64,000 bases of DNA from Thermococcus sp. 18S1. GTDB lineage: Archaea; Methanobacteriota_B; Thermococci; Thermococcales; Thermococcaceae. The notes beneath the pieces are model-generated. The model saw only the letters and a list, made by a program, of their open reading frames with translations. It was not told the origin of the DNA and searched no databases. Positions 43,894-53,442 of this stretch are shown piece after piece. Made by a program: the position numbers and the translations under genes. Every line of letters starts with the position of its first letter. Position 1 is the stretch's first letter. The DNA lies in assembly GCF_012027645.1 (NCBI RefSeq), contig NZ_SNUU01000001.1, forward strand, positions 1 through 64,000. Direction: 5' to 3'.

Positions 43894-44826
43894 TTAGAGC
43901 CTTACGGCACCTGTGGTGTAGGCGTACAGGAAGTAGGCGTACACCGCCAGAAAAACACCCGCGGTAACCCTGTCTATCCTTCCCGTGAGCCTCAAGACGG
44001 CGGTTAGGAGCCCCATGACGAGGAGGGTCAGCGGCAGGGTGAAGGTGTAAACCGTCGCATCCACCTTTATGGGGTTTATCAGGGACGCTATTCCTATAAC
44101 CATTAGCACGTCGAGTATGTTGGCGCCGATTATGTTGCCGACGCTTATGTTGGGCAACCTCTTGAGGGTGGCCATGAGGGAGTTCGTGAGCTCCGGCAGG
44201 GAGGTTCCTATGGACACCATCGTTAGACCGATTACGATTTCCGGGACACCGTAGGCCCTGGCTATCGTTACGGCGCTGTCCACGACCAGTTTGGCGCCGA
44301 TGACCACGACCAGACCGCTTCCGAGCATTATCAGGGCATCCCTGCGGGGGTCGCGGGTTCCGCCCTCGGGAAGTTCCTCGAGCGTCATGTGCTTCCGGTA
44401 GAGGTAGTAGAGGAAGCCGAAGTAGATGAGTATGAGGCTGGCACCGTCGAGCCGGCTTATGGTCCCGTCGTGCATTAGCAAGCCCGCGTAGGCGGTGACG
44501 GCCACCATGAAGAGGGCGTTTTTCCAGGCGGTTCTCTCAACGCTGAGGGGCATTATCAGGGCCGAGACTCCGAGGATGAGGGCTATGTTGGCGAGGGCGC
44601 TTCCTATGGCGTTTCCCAGGGCGATGTCCGGGTTTCCCTGGTAGGAGGAGATGGCCGAGACCGTTACCTCCGGCAGGGTGGTGGCGATGCTCGCGAGGAC
44701 GAGTGCGATTATGAACTCACTGACGCCGAACCCCTTGGCGACGCGGGAGGCCGCCTCCACGAAGTAATCGCTCCCCTTGATGAGAAGAACCAGACCCACT
44801 GCAAAGAGGATTATTTCAACTATCAC
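43894..44826 (-). CDS. Na+/Ca2+ exchanger family (CaCA) membrane antiporter
   Basis: 310 residues, about ten membrane helices in two inverted halves. The two alpha repeats are clear: ASIATTLPEVTVS with GNAIGSALANIALILG, and SIGTSLPELTNS with GNIIGANILDVLMVIG. They hold the acidic ion-binding residues of the NCX fold. GTG 44,826 follows GGTGGGAG. It exports calcium in exchange for sodium or protons; the ion pair is not certain. Confidence 0.92.
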   Translation of the reverse strand: MIVEIILFAVGLVLLIKGSDYFVEAASRVAKGFGVSEFIIALVLASIATTLPEVTVSAISSYQGNPDIALGNAIGSALANIALILGVSALIMPLSVERTAWKNALFMVAVTAYAGLLMHDGTISRLDGASLILIYFGFLYYLYRKHMTLEELPEGGTRDPRRDALIMLGSGLVVVIGAKLVVDSAVTIARAYGVPEIVIGLTMVSIGTSLPELTNSLMATLKRLPNISVGNIIGANILDVLMVIGIASLINPIKVDATVYTFTLPLTLLVMGLLTAVLRLTGRIDRVTAGVFLAVYAYFLYAYTTGAVRL

Positions 44827-44858
44827 TTTCTCCCACCGGGGTAGAATAGGAAAGGGAC

Positions 44859-45371
44859 TTAAAAGTTATTTGCCCGTTCCTCCCCCTTTCCCTCCATTCT
44901 TATCACGTAGTCGGCCGCGTTCTGAAGGGCCACGGAAAAGCCGGGTTCAACGCCTATGGCTATGGTCTCCTTACCCTTACGTTTGGCCTCGTTGATGAGG
45001 GGGAGAAAGTCCGCATCGCGGGTGGCCAGGGCGATGACCTCGACGTCCGAGTTGTAGATGAGCTCCATAGCCTCTATCGCTATTCTGACGTCCGTGTCGC
45101 CGGCGACGATTATCGGCTCGAGTCCCTGATTGACGACGGCTTCGATGAGTCCCTGGGGGGCGTACTGGTTGAGGACAACCTTGGCAACGCGTATCTTGCC
45201 GATCCTCTCAAGCGCTTCCACTATGTCCTCAAGCTTTATCCCGAACTCCTTGCGGAGAATATTCGGACCGTCGATTATCAGGCCGATGCTCTTGCCCCTC
45301 ACGTGCTTGGGTGGCTCTGCCTCGACCTCCTTTTCGCCCCTGCGGAGCACCTTGAAGAGGGTCTCCTTCAT
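44859..45371 (-). CDS. NYN/PIN-like (LabA/DUF88) nuclease-family protein, active-site copy
   Basis: 170 residues. NYN-domain acidic motifs are intact: [23 protein letters not shown] and [11 protein letters not shown], as in metal-dependent RNases of the PIN/NYN fold. ATG 45,371 overlaps the stop of the upstream paralogue (ATGA), so the two are made together. They share long stretches ([33 protein letters not shown]), pointing to recent tandem duplication. RNA target unknown. Confidence 0.85.
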   Translation of the reverse strand: MKETLFKVLRRGEKEVEAEPPKHVRGKSIGLIIDGPNILRKEFGIKLEDIVEALERIGKIRVAKVVLNQYAPQGLIEAVVNQGLEPIIVAGDTDVRIAIEAMELIYNSDVEVIALATRDADFLPLINEAKRKGKETIAIGVEPGFSVALQNAADYVIRMEGKGEERANNF

Positions 45372-45880
45372 TCCTCATCACCCTTCGGGTTCAGGATTAT
45401 TGTGTAGTCCGCCGCGTGCTTGAGGGCCGCGGAAAAGCCCGGCTCTATGCCGAGCACTATCGTCTCCTTGCCCTTCTCCTTGGCCTTGAGGATGACCGGG
45501 AGGAACTCCGCATTTCGGGTTGCTATGGCTATGGCATCGATGTTCGGGTTGTATATCTCGCGCATCGCCTCCACCGCGAGCTTCACCCCGGTCTCACCGG
45601 AGACGACCATGGTGTCGAACCCCTGGTTCGAGACGGCTTCGATGAGTCCCTGGGGGGCGTACTGGTTGAGAACAACCTTGGCAACGCGCAGGTCGCCGAG
45701 TCCCTCAAGGGCCTCGACTATGTCCTCAAGCTTTATCCCGAACTCCTTGCGGAGAATATTCGGGCCATCAATGAGAAGAGCTATCCTCTTTCCCCGGCTC
45801 ATCTTTCTCCGCATCATTCCGATGCTCCTCATCCCGTCCTTCGTCATCGATATTATCCGCTCCCAGTTGCTGCCCGCCAT
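45368..45880 (-). CDS. NYN/PIN-like paralogue with degenerate active site
   Basis: 170 residues, paralogue of the gene it overlaps. It keeps LLIDGPNIL, but the next acidic motifs are changed: [13 protein letters not shown] in place of [13 protein letters not shown], and [11 protein letters not shown] in place of [11 protein letters not shown]. Two Asp residues become Glu, one becomes Gly and one becomes Asn. It has an N-terminal extension ([20 protein letters not shown]). It likely acts as a non-catalytic partner of the active copy, an inference from these residues and from translational coupling. Confidence 0.83.
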   Translation of the reverse strand: MAGSNWERIISMTKDGMRSIGMMRRKMSRGKRIALLIDGPNILRKEFGIKLEDIVEALEGLGDLRVAKVVLNQYAPQGLIEAVSNQGFDTMVVSGETGVKLAVEAMREIYNPNIDAIAIATRNAEFLPVILKAKEKGKETIVLGIEPGFSAALKHAADYTIILNPKGDEE

Positions 45881-45950
45881 AGGGAGTCACCGTTGAAATT
45901 GTCCAACCAATCACGCGATCAGAGTGATACACCCTACCTACGGGACAATC

Positions 45951-45960
45951 CTATAAAAAG
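45951..45960 (-). promoter_or_regulatory. TATA box of the NYN pair
   Basis: CTTTTTATAG on the minus strand, about 70 bp before ATG 45,880. Initiation near 45,928 would leave a leader of about 47 nt. Confidence 0.55.
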
Positions 45961-46026
45961 GTTGATTCCCGGAAACCGCGTATCGTTATCGAGTATGGGG
46001 GGATAAGCCATACAAAAAAGAGGGAC

Positions 46027-48459
46027 TTAAAGGAGCCGCTTGTAGTAGTACCAGAGGCCCCTGATGATGTCGCGCACCTCTATCATGGTGAATGTTTCGG
46101 TTCTGTCTATGAGCCTTGCGGTCTCCTCCCAGCTGTGGGCCTGGAGCACGCGGTAGATAAGGAGCTTTATCTGGCGTTCGTCGAGGTAGGGCTTCATCCA
46201 GCCGTCCAGGAAGTAGAGCTTCACTATCGGCTTGACAGCGTCGAGCACGGTGTCGTAGGTGAGAACCTTGCCCGTGAAGGCGTCCAGTCTCTTCTTCTGG
46301 ACGTCGGTGAGGTGAATCGGGTAATCCACGGCCTCACCGAAGGGCGTCTCGAAAAGCCAGCGCGCTATCTCGGGCTCAAGCTCCCTGTGGGTGTCGCCCA
46401 GCCACTCTGTGAGTCTGATCCTGAACTCATCGCTGGCCTGGCGAATGAGCCTCTTCGCCCTCTCGCTTATCGGCTTTAGGACTATCGCGGTGAACTCACC
46501 GCTGACCGGGTTGCGGGCTGGACTGAGGTGCACCACCGCGAAGCCGTTCCTGACCCAGAAGCGGGCAAGCTCTTCACTCGCACCGAAGCCGGAGCCAATC
46601 CAGTCGAGGCCCTTCTCACGCGCTTCCTTTTCAAGGAGCTCAAGGGCTTTGCTGCCCAGCCCCATGTCCATGGCATCGGGATGCGTGGCTATGCGGACGA
46701 TGCGGTAGCCCTTCAGCTTGGCGAACTCCTTGAGCATGTGGTGCTTGACCATCATGTCGGGGATTATGTTGCCGCGCGGCTTGTAGCCCTTGACCATCTT
46801 CTCGACGACTTTTTTGGGGATGTTGCCTTCCTTGGCTATCTGAATCGCCGTCACTATCTTGCCGTTCTTGAGGCGGAGAACGCGGGCCTCATGGTGCGGC
46901 GCATCGGCGAGCAGGGCCACGTCGCTCGGCCTGTTGCGGTAGTGGGCGAGGATGTAGATACCGACGAAGTTCCTGAGATCCTCCCGGTCCTTTTCAAACC
47001 AGTCATCGAGGTTGGGCTTCTCAAAGTACACCTCGCCGTTCTTTATCAGCCGGTAATCTTCCTCCGTGAGCTCAACCGGCTCCGCATCGAGCAGGAGGAC
47101 GTCGAAGAGCCACTTCTCGATGGGGTCGCCTTCCGCATAGCGTATCGGCTCGTCCATGTGAAGCTCACTGAACCTGCGCTTCTCACGGGCCTTCTTCAGG
47201 AACTTGACCGAGAATCCCCTGCCCGCGCCCTCGTAGCCGTGAATCGTGGAGGAGTAAACGACGCGGGGCTTGTCGAGGTACTTGTGGAGTATAGGAACGT
47301 GGATTCCAGCGGCCTCGTCCAGTATGTAGAGGTCGGCGCTCTTGCGGTATCCCTCGGCCGGCGGGTAATATCTCAGTCCAATCTTCCTCGCGTAGAGCTC
47401 CTTTATCAGGCCCTTCTCCTCGACGACGTGGGGCTTAAAGCCCAGCCTCTCGAGGGCGCGCTTTGCGAAGCGGAAGAGGGCCTGGACGTTCTCCGGCTCG
47501 GGGGCGGTTACGACGATGCGGGTGCGCTTGTTAAGGGCGAGGGCAAGCCCTATCGCAGCTATTCCGACCGAGACGCTCTTTCCACGCCCCCTGTCCGCGG
47601 TGAGGACGAGCATGCCCTCCTCCTCAACCAGCCCCTCAAAGGCCCTCAGAACCTCGACCTGGCCCTCAGTGAGCGCCATCTCGTACAGCTCGCGCGGGAA
47701 AACCGTCTCGTCCGGAATCTCAACGCCCCTGCGGCCCTTAATCTTTGCCTGGGTCTTGTTCCTCTTCGGCTTCTTCCTGAGCTTGCCGTTCTCGGTGATG
47801 ATGTATATCCCGTCGTATTCGGTGAACTTACGGATGATGCGCCTGTTGAAGCGCTTCTTCACGTCGTCTATCGTGTAGGGCGGCGTGACGAGGCTCTTGT
47901 GAAAGCCCGTCCACATCTTTTTCCACTTCTCAAATGGGTGGGCCAGGATGAAGATGAGCCCACCTCCGCGAACGGTCTCGATTATCCTTCCTAGGTCGTT
48001 GGGGGAGTAGTCGTAGCTCATGTCCAGAACGAGCAGGTCGTACGTCCTTCCGAGTATGTCGCGGGTGTGCTTGAATGTCACGGCCTTCACATCGGCGTTT
48101 GAGCCCGCGAGAACGTCAAAGTGCTTTCTGAATGCTTCGTAGCGCTTCCGCCCGAAGGTGTCCTCCCCCAGGGCGTCCGTTGCGTAGAGAACCTGTATTC
48201 CATCCTCGCTCTCATCACGGAGGCGCTTTTTCTTCAGTTCCTCCAGGGCATCGCTCAAAACGCGCGCTGAAGCCCCGGCCAGAATTCCGGCCAGCTCCGC
48301 CTTTCGCGGTGTATCGCCCTCTATCAGAATCATCCTTCTGTGGAACTTCTCAAGCGCCTGCGCCAGGGCAGTCTCGGTGAGCCTGAGAACATCGTCCTTA
48401 ACCTTCTCGCCTTTGGCGTATTCTCTCACTTCCTTGTCAAAGCGGACCTTGACGGTCAC
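46027..48459 (-). CDS. tmcA: tRNA/rRNA cytidine acetyltransferase TmcA (Nat10/Kre33 family)
   Basis: About 810 residues. It makes N4-acetylcytidine in RNA using acetyl-CoA and ATP. Domains in order: DUF1726-like N-terminal region (YDLLVLDMSYDYSPNDLGRI), RNA helicase module with Walker A TADRGRGKSVSVG and DEAA box, GNAT domain (RIATHPDAMDMGLGSKALELL, GASEELARFWVRNGFAVVH), and a helical tRNA-binding tail. GTG 48,459 is preferred since GGGAGGTG overlaps the earlier GTG 48,468. Thermococcus acetylates many RNA cytidines, in line with a full-length enzyme. Confidence 0.95.
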   Translation of the reverse strand: MTVKVRFDKEVREYAKGEKVKDDVLRLTETALAQALEKFHRRMILIEGDTPRKAELAGILAGASARVLSDALEELKKKRLRDESEDGIQVLYATDALGEDTFGRKRYEAFRKHFDVLAGSNADVKAVTFKHTRDILGRTYDLLVLDMSYDYSPNDLGRIIETVRGGGLIFILAHPFEKWKKMWTGFHKSLVTPPYTIDDVKKRFNRRIIRKFTEYDGIYIITENGKLRKKPKRNKTQAKIKGRRGVEIPDETVFPRELYEMALTEGQVEVLRAFEGLVEEEGMLVLTADRGRGKSVSVGIAAIGLALALNKRTRIVVTAPEPENVQALFRFAKRALERLGFKPHVVEEKGLIKELYARKIGLRYYPPAEGYRKSADLYILDEAAGIHVPILHKYLDKPRVVYSSTIHGYEGAGRGFSVKFLKKAREKRRFSELHMDEPIRYAEGDPIEKWLFDVLLLDAEPVELTEEDYRLIKNGEVYFEKPNLDDWFEKDREDLRNFVGIYILAHYRNRPSDVALLADAPHHEARVLRLKNGKIVTAIQIAKEGNIPKKVVEKMVKGYKPRGNIIPDMMVKHHMLKEFAKLKGYRIVRIATHPDAMDMGLGSKALELLEKEAREKGLDWIGSGFGASEELARFWVRNGFAVVHLSPARNPVSGEFTAIVLKPISERAKRLIRQASDEFRIRLTEWLGDTHRELEPEIARWLFETPFGEAVDYPIHLTDVQKKRLDAFTGKVLTYDTVLDAVKPIVKLYFLDGWMKPYLDERQIKLLIYRVLQAHSWEETARLIDRTETFTMIEVRDIIRGLWYYYKRLL

Positions 48460-48537
48460 GGCCGCCACCTCCCGGATAAAGGGGAGAAGGGGGATTTAAA
48501 AAGGTAGCTCAGGGCAGTGGCCAGAACCTGCGGCACG

Positions 48538-49647
48538 TCAGCCCGCCACGAAGCTAACCATCACGCGGTACCTGGCGGGGAACTTCATCCCCATTATCCG
48601 TTCCCTTTCGGCGTCTATCGAATCCTCCAGCCCGCGAAAGTCCCCCTCGTCTATGTAGCCCCTGTCGAGCAGTTCTTTCCCAAGGGTCTCGGTTCTGTCG
48701 AGCGAGGCCAAACTCTCCCGGTCCCAGCATTCCCTGTCTTTGACCCACACCGCGCCGAGGTCCTTAAGCCCCGAGAGAAGCGCGTTCCTCTCGCTCTCGT
48801 TGAGCCACAGCTCGAGGTAGTGAACGGAGTACTCTGGGTCGTCCGCGTAGACCGGTGGATTGTCCCTGAGATACTTCCGGAAGATTCCTTCCACCTCAGG
48901 CGACGCCTTGACATACCAGCTCTCAAGGCACGGCGGGCTGGGGGAGGAGTTCCGCTCCACAGGCTGTATTCCCGCCAGGAACCCGTCGGGAATCGACGAG
49001 TGCCCCGTGTGGAAGGGATACCCCACGAAGACGAAGGCGTAACCGACCACCAGGAGACCCGAAAAAATGACGGCAACCGCAAGGGCCTTTGCAGGCTCCC
49101 TGTCGGCGAAGTCCCGTATCTCGAAGGCAAAGGCCACGCCCGCGAGGGTTATCATCAGGCCCTGCAGGAGCGCTAGGATTCCGGCCACCGGGAACAGCTC
49201 GACGCTCGCCTCGTCCAAGCGGTCCCGGTATTCGGAGATGCTCTCGTTGAGCCAGACCACGTATGAAAGCCGGAGGTACAGCTCGCTCGCGTTCCAGTCT
49301 CCCTTTCCTCCCTTCACCTCCTCCAGAATCCGCTGAATCTCAGTAGAACGGTTCTCAATCAGCTCCTGAATTTCGGGTCGGTAATCGTACACGGTAGGGA
49401 GGTTCAGGTCATCGGAGGTTCTGACGTAGAGCGTATCGCCGGCCCTCCAGATTACCTCCCCGTTCCTCTCGGCCTCCAGTACCGCATAAGTCTTGGGGAA
49501 GTAGAGACCGTAGGTCACCGGCGTGCCCACAACCACCGGGACCTCCGGCACGTCCCGTAGAAGGAACTCCGCCATGCCGTAGTCCAAGAACGGAACGGCC
49601 ACCAGGAGAAACGCCAGTACAAATATCGCCTTTGATGACTTTTTCAT
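48538..49647 (-). CDS. Unknown three-TM membrane protein (paralogue of next gene)
   Basis: About 369 residues. One N-terminal span (AIFVLAFLLVAVPFLDYG), an outer domain with a helical part, two spans (FPVAGILALLQGLMITLAGVAF; AVAVIFSGLLVVGYAFVFVG), and a C-terminal outer domain ending in a beta strand (RYRVMVSFVAG). The topology matches the upstream gene, with which it overlaps by ATGA. ATG 49,647 follows GGGGGAG. I do not recognise the family. Confidence 0.75.
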   Translation of the reverse strand: MKKSSKAIFVLAFLLVAVPFLDYGMAEFLLRDVPEVPVVVGTPVTYGLYFPKTYAVLEAERNGEVIWRAGDTLYVRTSDDLNLPTVYDYRPEIQELIENRSTEIQRILEEVKGGKGDWNASELYLRLSYVVWLNESISEYRDRLDEASVELFPVAGILALLQGLMITLAGVAFAFEIRDFADREPAKALAVAVIFSGLLVVGYAFVFVGYPFHTGHSSIPDGFLAGIQPVERNSSPSPPCLESWYVKASPEVEGIFRKYLRDNPPVYADDPEYSVHYLELWLNESERNALLSGLKDLGAVWVKDRECWDRESLASLDRTETLGKELLDRGYIDEGDFRGLEDSIDAERERIMGMKFPARYRVMVSFVAG

Positions 49648-50789
49648 CGCCAACTCCCCCCGAAGGTGAACTCAACTACGGTGACGTTAGCGCAGAACTT
49701 GAACTCTCCCCTCGACCTCCCAAGCTCCTCCAGGGAAGCGGACATCACTGCATCAACAGCCCCCTCTCTCAGTCCCCCTGTTTCGAGCAGATCCTCCCGT
49801 ACAAGAGACACCACCGAGTCATTGATTTCCAGCCTTTCGAGCCATGAGGGAAGGGAATAGACGTAGAGCACTGTGCTCTCCTTGGACAGGCTGTCGAGTA
49901 GCCATTCCTCCTCTCCCCGAGGGAGCGCCAGAGTTATCGAGGTAACCCTGCCACCCCACCTCTCAACGCGAACGTACTCAGCTGAGTTCACCGCGTCGAG
50001 CAGGAGGGAATCCACCCGGGCGTTGCGATGGACGTAGTAGGCTGTCCCGCCGCAAAAGTTGAGGTCACCGTTCCACTTTGGCTCAATGTCGAAGAGCGGG
50101 TCGTGTTCCTGAGAAATGCCGTAGAATATGAGGGAAATCCCGAGGACGAGGGCAATGAGAAGCGCTAGGTTCCTGAAATCCGACAACACCTCGATTACGA
50201 CGTCAAGCCGGGAAAGGAATAACACCATGCCCGCCAGCAGAAGAAGAGAAACCACCACCTCCCCAGGAACGGGGATATCCCCATGGAAAAGCCTGTATGG
50301 ATAGGGTGGTCTCATCAGAACCTCAGTCACGTTCTCACCGCGCTTGAACATCTCCAGTTCCTTTCGTGCTTCAAGGGTCTTCCCGAGCAAGTTCACGGCG
50401 TGGATAAAGGCCGATTCGTCCCCGGTTTCATACCAGCGCGCGATGTATTCGGCGGTGAGGTTGAGGTAATCCATGTAAGAATTCTCAAGCCCGGTTAGTT
50501 CCAGCCAGTAGTACTTGTCGGGTTTTCCCTTTTGCCCCCGAACCAGGAGAACGTACTCGCCGGTGGACGGCAGGTACGAGTAGCCAACCAGGGAATCCCC
50601 AATGGAACGGATGTAAAGGGCAGGCAAAACCGGACTGACGTTTTCACGATAGCCTGCAACTACCGGGTCATGTGGACTGCCCTCAAGAATTTCTCCAACT
50701 AGAATATAATTCCACCACTGGGCGACGGCCAGGAGAATCACGCCGACTATCACGAGCACCGCGAGGTATTTTCTCGTAAAGAGTTTCAT
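49644..50789 (-). CDS. Unknown three-TM membrane protein (first of pair)
   Basis: About 381 residues. Same plan as its neighbour: N-terminal span (YLAVLVIVGVILLAVAQWW), outer domain, two spans (VVSLLLLAGMVLFLSRL; ALLIALVLGISLIFYGI), then an outer domain ending in a beta strand (FCANVTVVEFTFGG). The TATA box 20-30 bp upstream of ATG 50,789 implies a leaderless message. Function unknown. Confidence 0.75.
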   Translation of the reverse strand: MKLFTRKYLAVLVIVGVILLAVAQWWNYILVGEILEGSPHDPVVAGYRENVSPVLPALYIRSIGDSLVGYSYLPSTGEYVLLVRGQKGKPDKYYWLELTGLENSYMDYLNLTAEYIARWYETGDESAFIHAVNLLGKTLEARKELEMFKRGENVTEVLMRPPYPYRLFHGDIPVPGEVVVSLLLLAGMVLFLSRLDVVIEVLSDFRNLALLIALVLGISLIFYGISQEHDPLFDIEPKWNGDLNFCGGTAYYVHRNARVDSLLLDAVNSAEYVRVERWGGRVTSITLALPRGEEEWLLDSLSKESTVLYVYSLPSWLERLEINDSVVSLVREDLLETGGLREGAVDAVMSASLEELGRSRGEFKFCANVTVVEFTFGGSWR

Positions 50790-50811
50790 CACAACAACCA
50801 CTGTTAATGTT

Positions 50812-50820
50812 CTTAAATAC
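50812..50820 (-). promoter_or_regulatory. TATA box of the membrane-protein pair
   Basis: GTATTTAAG on the minus strand, about 25 bp before ATG 50,789. It is divergent from the peptidase promoter. Confidence 0.5.
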
Positions 50821-50868
50821 CTTTCGCAGTTGCAAATACGTCGCGGAGACAGCCATCGAAACGCTAAG

Positions 50869-50878
50869 CTTTTATACG
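50869..50878 (+). promoter_or_regulatory. TATA box of the acylaminoacyl peptidase gene
   Basis: CTTTTATACG lies about 35 bp before ATG 50,908, which is itself preceded by GGTGGT. Confidence 0.6.
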
Positions 50879-50907
50879 AAAAGAGCCGAATTAATTCGGT
50901 GGTTTCT

Positions 50908-52806
50908 ATGGCGAAAGGCCTGAGCGAGAAAGACCTCGGAAAGTTCAAGCTCGTTGGGAACATAGACACCTTTAGGAGAAGGCTCGTTTTCCAGGTAACG
51001 GAGATAAGCGTTGAGAAGGACGACTATTTCTCAAGGATCTATCTCTACGACGGCAGAAAGGTTAAGCCCTTCACTTCCGGCAAGAAGGACTCCAACCCGC
51101 GCTTCTCCCCGGACGGGAAGCTGATAGCCTTCACATCAAAGCGCGATAAGGAGAGCAAGGAAGCCGAGCTGTACGTTATTCCGACCGACGGCGGCGAGGC
51201 GAGGCTTTTAGCGAAGTTCAAGTACGGAATCAAGAACCTCCGCTTCACCGAGGACGGGAAGAGCATAGCGGTCGTTACGCCGATAGACGTCGAGAAGAAA
51301 CCGAAGGACGACGTCCACGTCATCAAGGAGATTCCATTCTGGTTCAACGGCGTCGGCTGGGTCTATGGAAAGAGGAGCGTTGTCTATCTCGTTGACCTCG
51401 AGACGGGCAGGAAGAGGCGCGTAACACCGAAGAACCTCGACGTCTCGCAGATCAGGTTCCATGAAGGAAAGCTCTACTTCATCGCCCAGGAGGACCGCGA
51501 GAGAAAGCCCATGGTGAGCGACCTCTACGTCCTTGAGGGCAGGAAGGCGAAGCGCCTAACTCCGGGGGAGTGGAGCATTCAGGACTTCATACCCCTCGAC
51601 GACGGCACGTTCATCCTCAAGGCCAACACCCGCGAGCGCGGGATTCCTACGAATACTCACATCTACCACTACAACCCCGAGACGGGCGAGATGAGGAAGC
51701 TCACCGCGGAACTCGACAGGGCTGCATACAACTCCCTGAACTGTGACGTCAGGGGAAGTCAGAGGGCAGAACTGGTTTTCAAGGATGGCTGGGTTTACTA
51801 TGTCGCAACCGACGGCCCGAGGGCCAACCTCTTCAGGGTGAACCTTGAGGGGAAAATAGAGCGCGTCATCGGTGGCGATAGAAGCGTCGAGAGCTTCGCA
51901 ATCGGCGACTACATAGCCTTCACTGCCCAGGACGCGGTCACTCCGACGGAGCTCTACGTTCTCAGGGATGGAAAGGAGAAAAAGCTCACGGACTTCAACG
52001 GCTGGATAAAGGAGTACACCCTCTCCAAACCGGAGCACTTTAAGGTCAAGGCCAGCGACGGCGCTGAGATAGACGCCTGGATTATGAAGCCCGTTGACTT
52101 TGAGCCCGGGAAGAAGTATCCCGCTGTCTTGGAGATTCACGGGGGGCCGAAGACGGCCTACGGCTACTCATTCATGCACGAGTTCCACGTTCTTACCGCT
52201 AGGGGCTTCGTCGTGATATTTTCCAACCCGCGCGGCAGCGACGGCTACGGTGAGGAGTTCGCCGACATAAGGGAGCACTACGGGGAGAGGGATTATAAGG
52301 ACCTCCTGGAGGTCGTTGATGAAGCACTGAAGCGCTTCGACTTCATCAATGGGGAGAGGCTCGGCGTCACTGGAGGCTCCTACGGCGGCTTCATGACCAA
52401 CTGGATAGTCGGCCACACGAAGCGCTTCAAGGCGGCAGTTACCCAGCGCTCGATTTCGAACTGGGTGAGCTTCTTCGGGACGACGGATATAGGCTACTTC
52501 TTCGCCCCCGACCAGATAGGCGGCGACCCCTGGAGCAACACCGAAGGCTACTGGGAGAAGAGCCCGCTGAAGTACGCCCCGAACGTCGAAACTCCACTCC
52601 TGATAATCCACTCTATGGAGGACTACCGCTGCTGGCTGCCCGAGGCCCTTCAGTTCTACACGGCGCTCAAATACCTCGGCAAGACGGTCGAGCTCGCCCT
52701 CTTCCCCGGCGAGAACCACGACCTCAGCAGGGGCGGAAAGCCGAAGCACCGCGTTAAGAGGCTTGAGCTGATTGTTGGGTGGATGGAGAAGTGGTTGAAG
52801 GGGTGA
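50908..52806 (+). CDS. apeH: Acylaminoacyl-peptidase, S9C prolyl-oligopeptidase family
   Basis: About 632 residues, the length of characterised Pyrococcus/Aeropyrum-type enzymes. A beta-propeller (DSNPRFSPDGKLIAFTS and similar blades) covers an alpha/beta-hydrolase domain from about 385. The nucleophile is in TGGSYGGFM, the acid in HSMEDYRC, the histidine in GENHDLSR. An oxyanion-type HGGPKTAYGY is present. It is cytoplasmic and releases acylated residues from peptides. ATG 50,908 has GGTGGT upstream; an earlier in-frame ATG would start before the promoter. Confidence 0.94.
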   Translation: MAKGLSEKDLGKFKLVGNIDTFRRRLVFQVTEISVEKDDYFSRIYLYDGRKVKPFTSGKKDSNPRFSPDGKLIAFTSKRDKESKEAELYVIPTDGGEARLLAKFKYGIKNLRFTEDGKSIAVVTPIDVEKKPKDDVHVIKEIPFWFNGVGWVYGKRSVVYLVDLETGRKRRVTPKNLDVSQIRFHEGKLYFIAQEDRERKPMVSDLYVLEGRKAKRLTPGEWSIQDFIPLDDGTFILKANTRERGIPTNTHIYHYNPETGEMRKLTAELDRAAYNSLNCDVRGSQRAELVFKDGWVYYVATDGPRANLFRVNLEGKIERVIGGDRSVESFAIGDYIAFTAQDAVTPTELYVLRDGKEKKLTDFNGWIKEYTLSKPEHFKVKASDGAEIDAWIMKPVDFEPGKKYPAVLEIHGGPKTAYGYSFMHEFHVLTARGFVVIFSNPRGSDGYGEEFADIREHYGERDYKDLLEVVDEALKRFDFINGERLGVTGGSYGGFMTNWIVGHTKRFKAAVTQRSISNWVSFFGTTDIGYFFAPDQIGGDPWSNTEGYWEKSPLKYAPNVETPLLIIHSMEDYRCWLPEALQFYTALKYLGKTVELALFPGENHDLSRGGKPKHRVKRLELIVGWMEKWLKG

Positions 52807-52833
52807 TTCCCCCCACCCCCTCTTTTCACAACC

Positions 52834-52842
52834 CTTAAATAC
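52834..52842 (+). promoter_or_regulatory. TATA box and possible operator of vapBC
   Basis: CTTAAATAC lies about 32 bp before ATG 52,874. A small dyad CACA-TATTTC-TGTG follows at about 52,850-52,863 and could be a self-regulation site for the antitoxin. Confidence 0.4.
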
Positions 52843-52873
52843 GTGAACTCACATATTTCTGTGCGGTGGTGGC

Positions 52874-53146
52874 ATGCCAAACATAACCCTCTCCGTCCCG
52901 CTCGACCTCTACCGGAGAATGAAGAAGCACCCGGAAATAAAGTGGAGTGAGGTTGCGAGGAGGGCAATAGCGGAATATTTAGCGAAAATCGAGGCTGAGG
53001 AGCTTAGTTCGGACGAAGTGCTCTCCCTTCTTGGGGACGAGTTTAGAGAGGAGCTTAAGGAAACCCCAGTCGAGAAGTACGAGGAAGCACTCAAAGAAAC
53101 GAGGGGTGCGGAATGGAAAAGGCTCTCTACGACACGAACGTCCTAA
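52874..53146 (+). CDS. vapB: VapB-type antitoxin
   Basis: 90 residues. The ribbon-helix-helix start (PNITLSVPLDLYRRMKKHPE, then WSEVARRAIAEYLAKIE) binds DNA, and the acidic helical tail would wrap the toxin. It overlaps vapC by 34 bp. Normal type II antitoxin size. Confidence 0.9.
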   Translation: MPNITLSVPLDLYRRMKKHPEIKWSEVARRAIAEYLAKIEAEELSSDEVLSLLGDEFREELKETPVEKYEEALKETRGAEWKRLSTTRTS

Positions 53147-53442
53147 TAGACGCAGCAAAATCCGGAAAAACCCTCAACGGATACACCACGGTTCTCAACG
53201 TCGTTGAGTTTCCGAGGGCGCTTGAGCTTGGCCTTAGGGTCATAACACCGAGCCTTGAGGACTATTTGCTCGCGATTAAGATATCGCAGGCGATGGTGAA
53301 GAGGGGAACGCCCGTTCCGGCGGTTGATGCCATCGTTGCGGCTGTTGCAATAAACCGGGAGCTGACGCTCGTCACGAAGGACAAACACTTTGAATGGATA
53401 AAGGAAGAATTTAAAGAGCTGAGGCTCTCAGAATGGCCTTAA
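53113..53442 (+). CDS. vapC: VapC-type PIN-domain toxin
   Basis: 109 residues. PIN-domain acids are present: LYDTNVLIDA, NVVEFPRALE, PAVDAIVAAVA and VTKDKHFEWI. Predicted RNase held in check by VapB. Short for the family but all catalytic positions seem present. Its 3' end overlaps the convergent membrane-protein gene by 15 bp. Confidence 0.9.
   Translation: MEKALYDTNVLIDAAKSGKTLNGYTTVLNVVEFPRALELGLRVITPSLEDYLLAIKISQAMVKRGTPVPAVDAIVAAVAINRELTLVTKDKHFEWIKEEFKELRLSEWP

Noticed and set aside
46528-47994. Open frame of 488 codons on the plus strand inside tmcA
   Set aside because: tmcA on the other strand has all expected family motifs; the antisense translation is low-complexity in hydrophobic and acidic residues and lacks a promoter or ribosome site.
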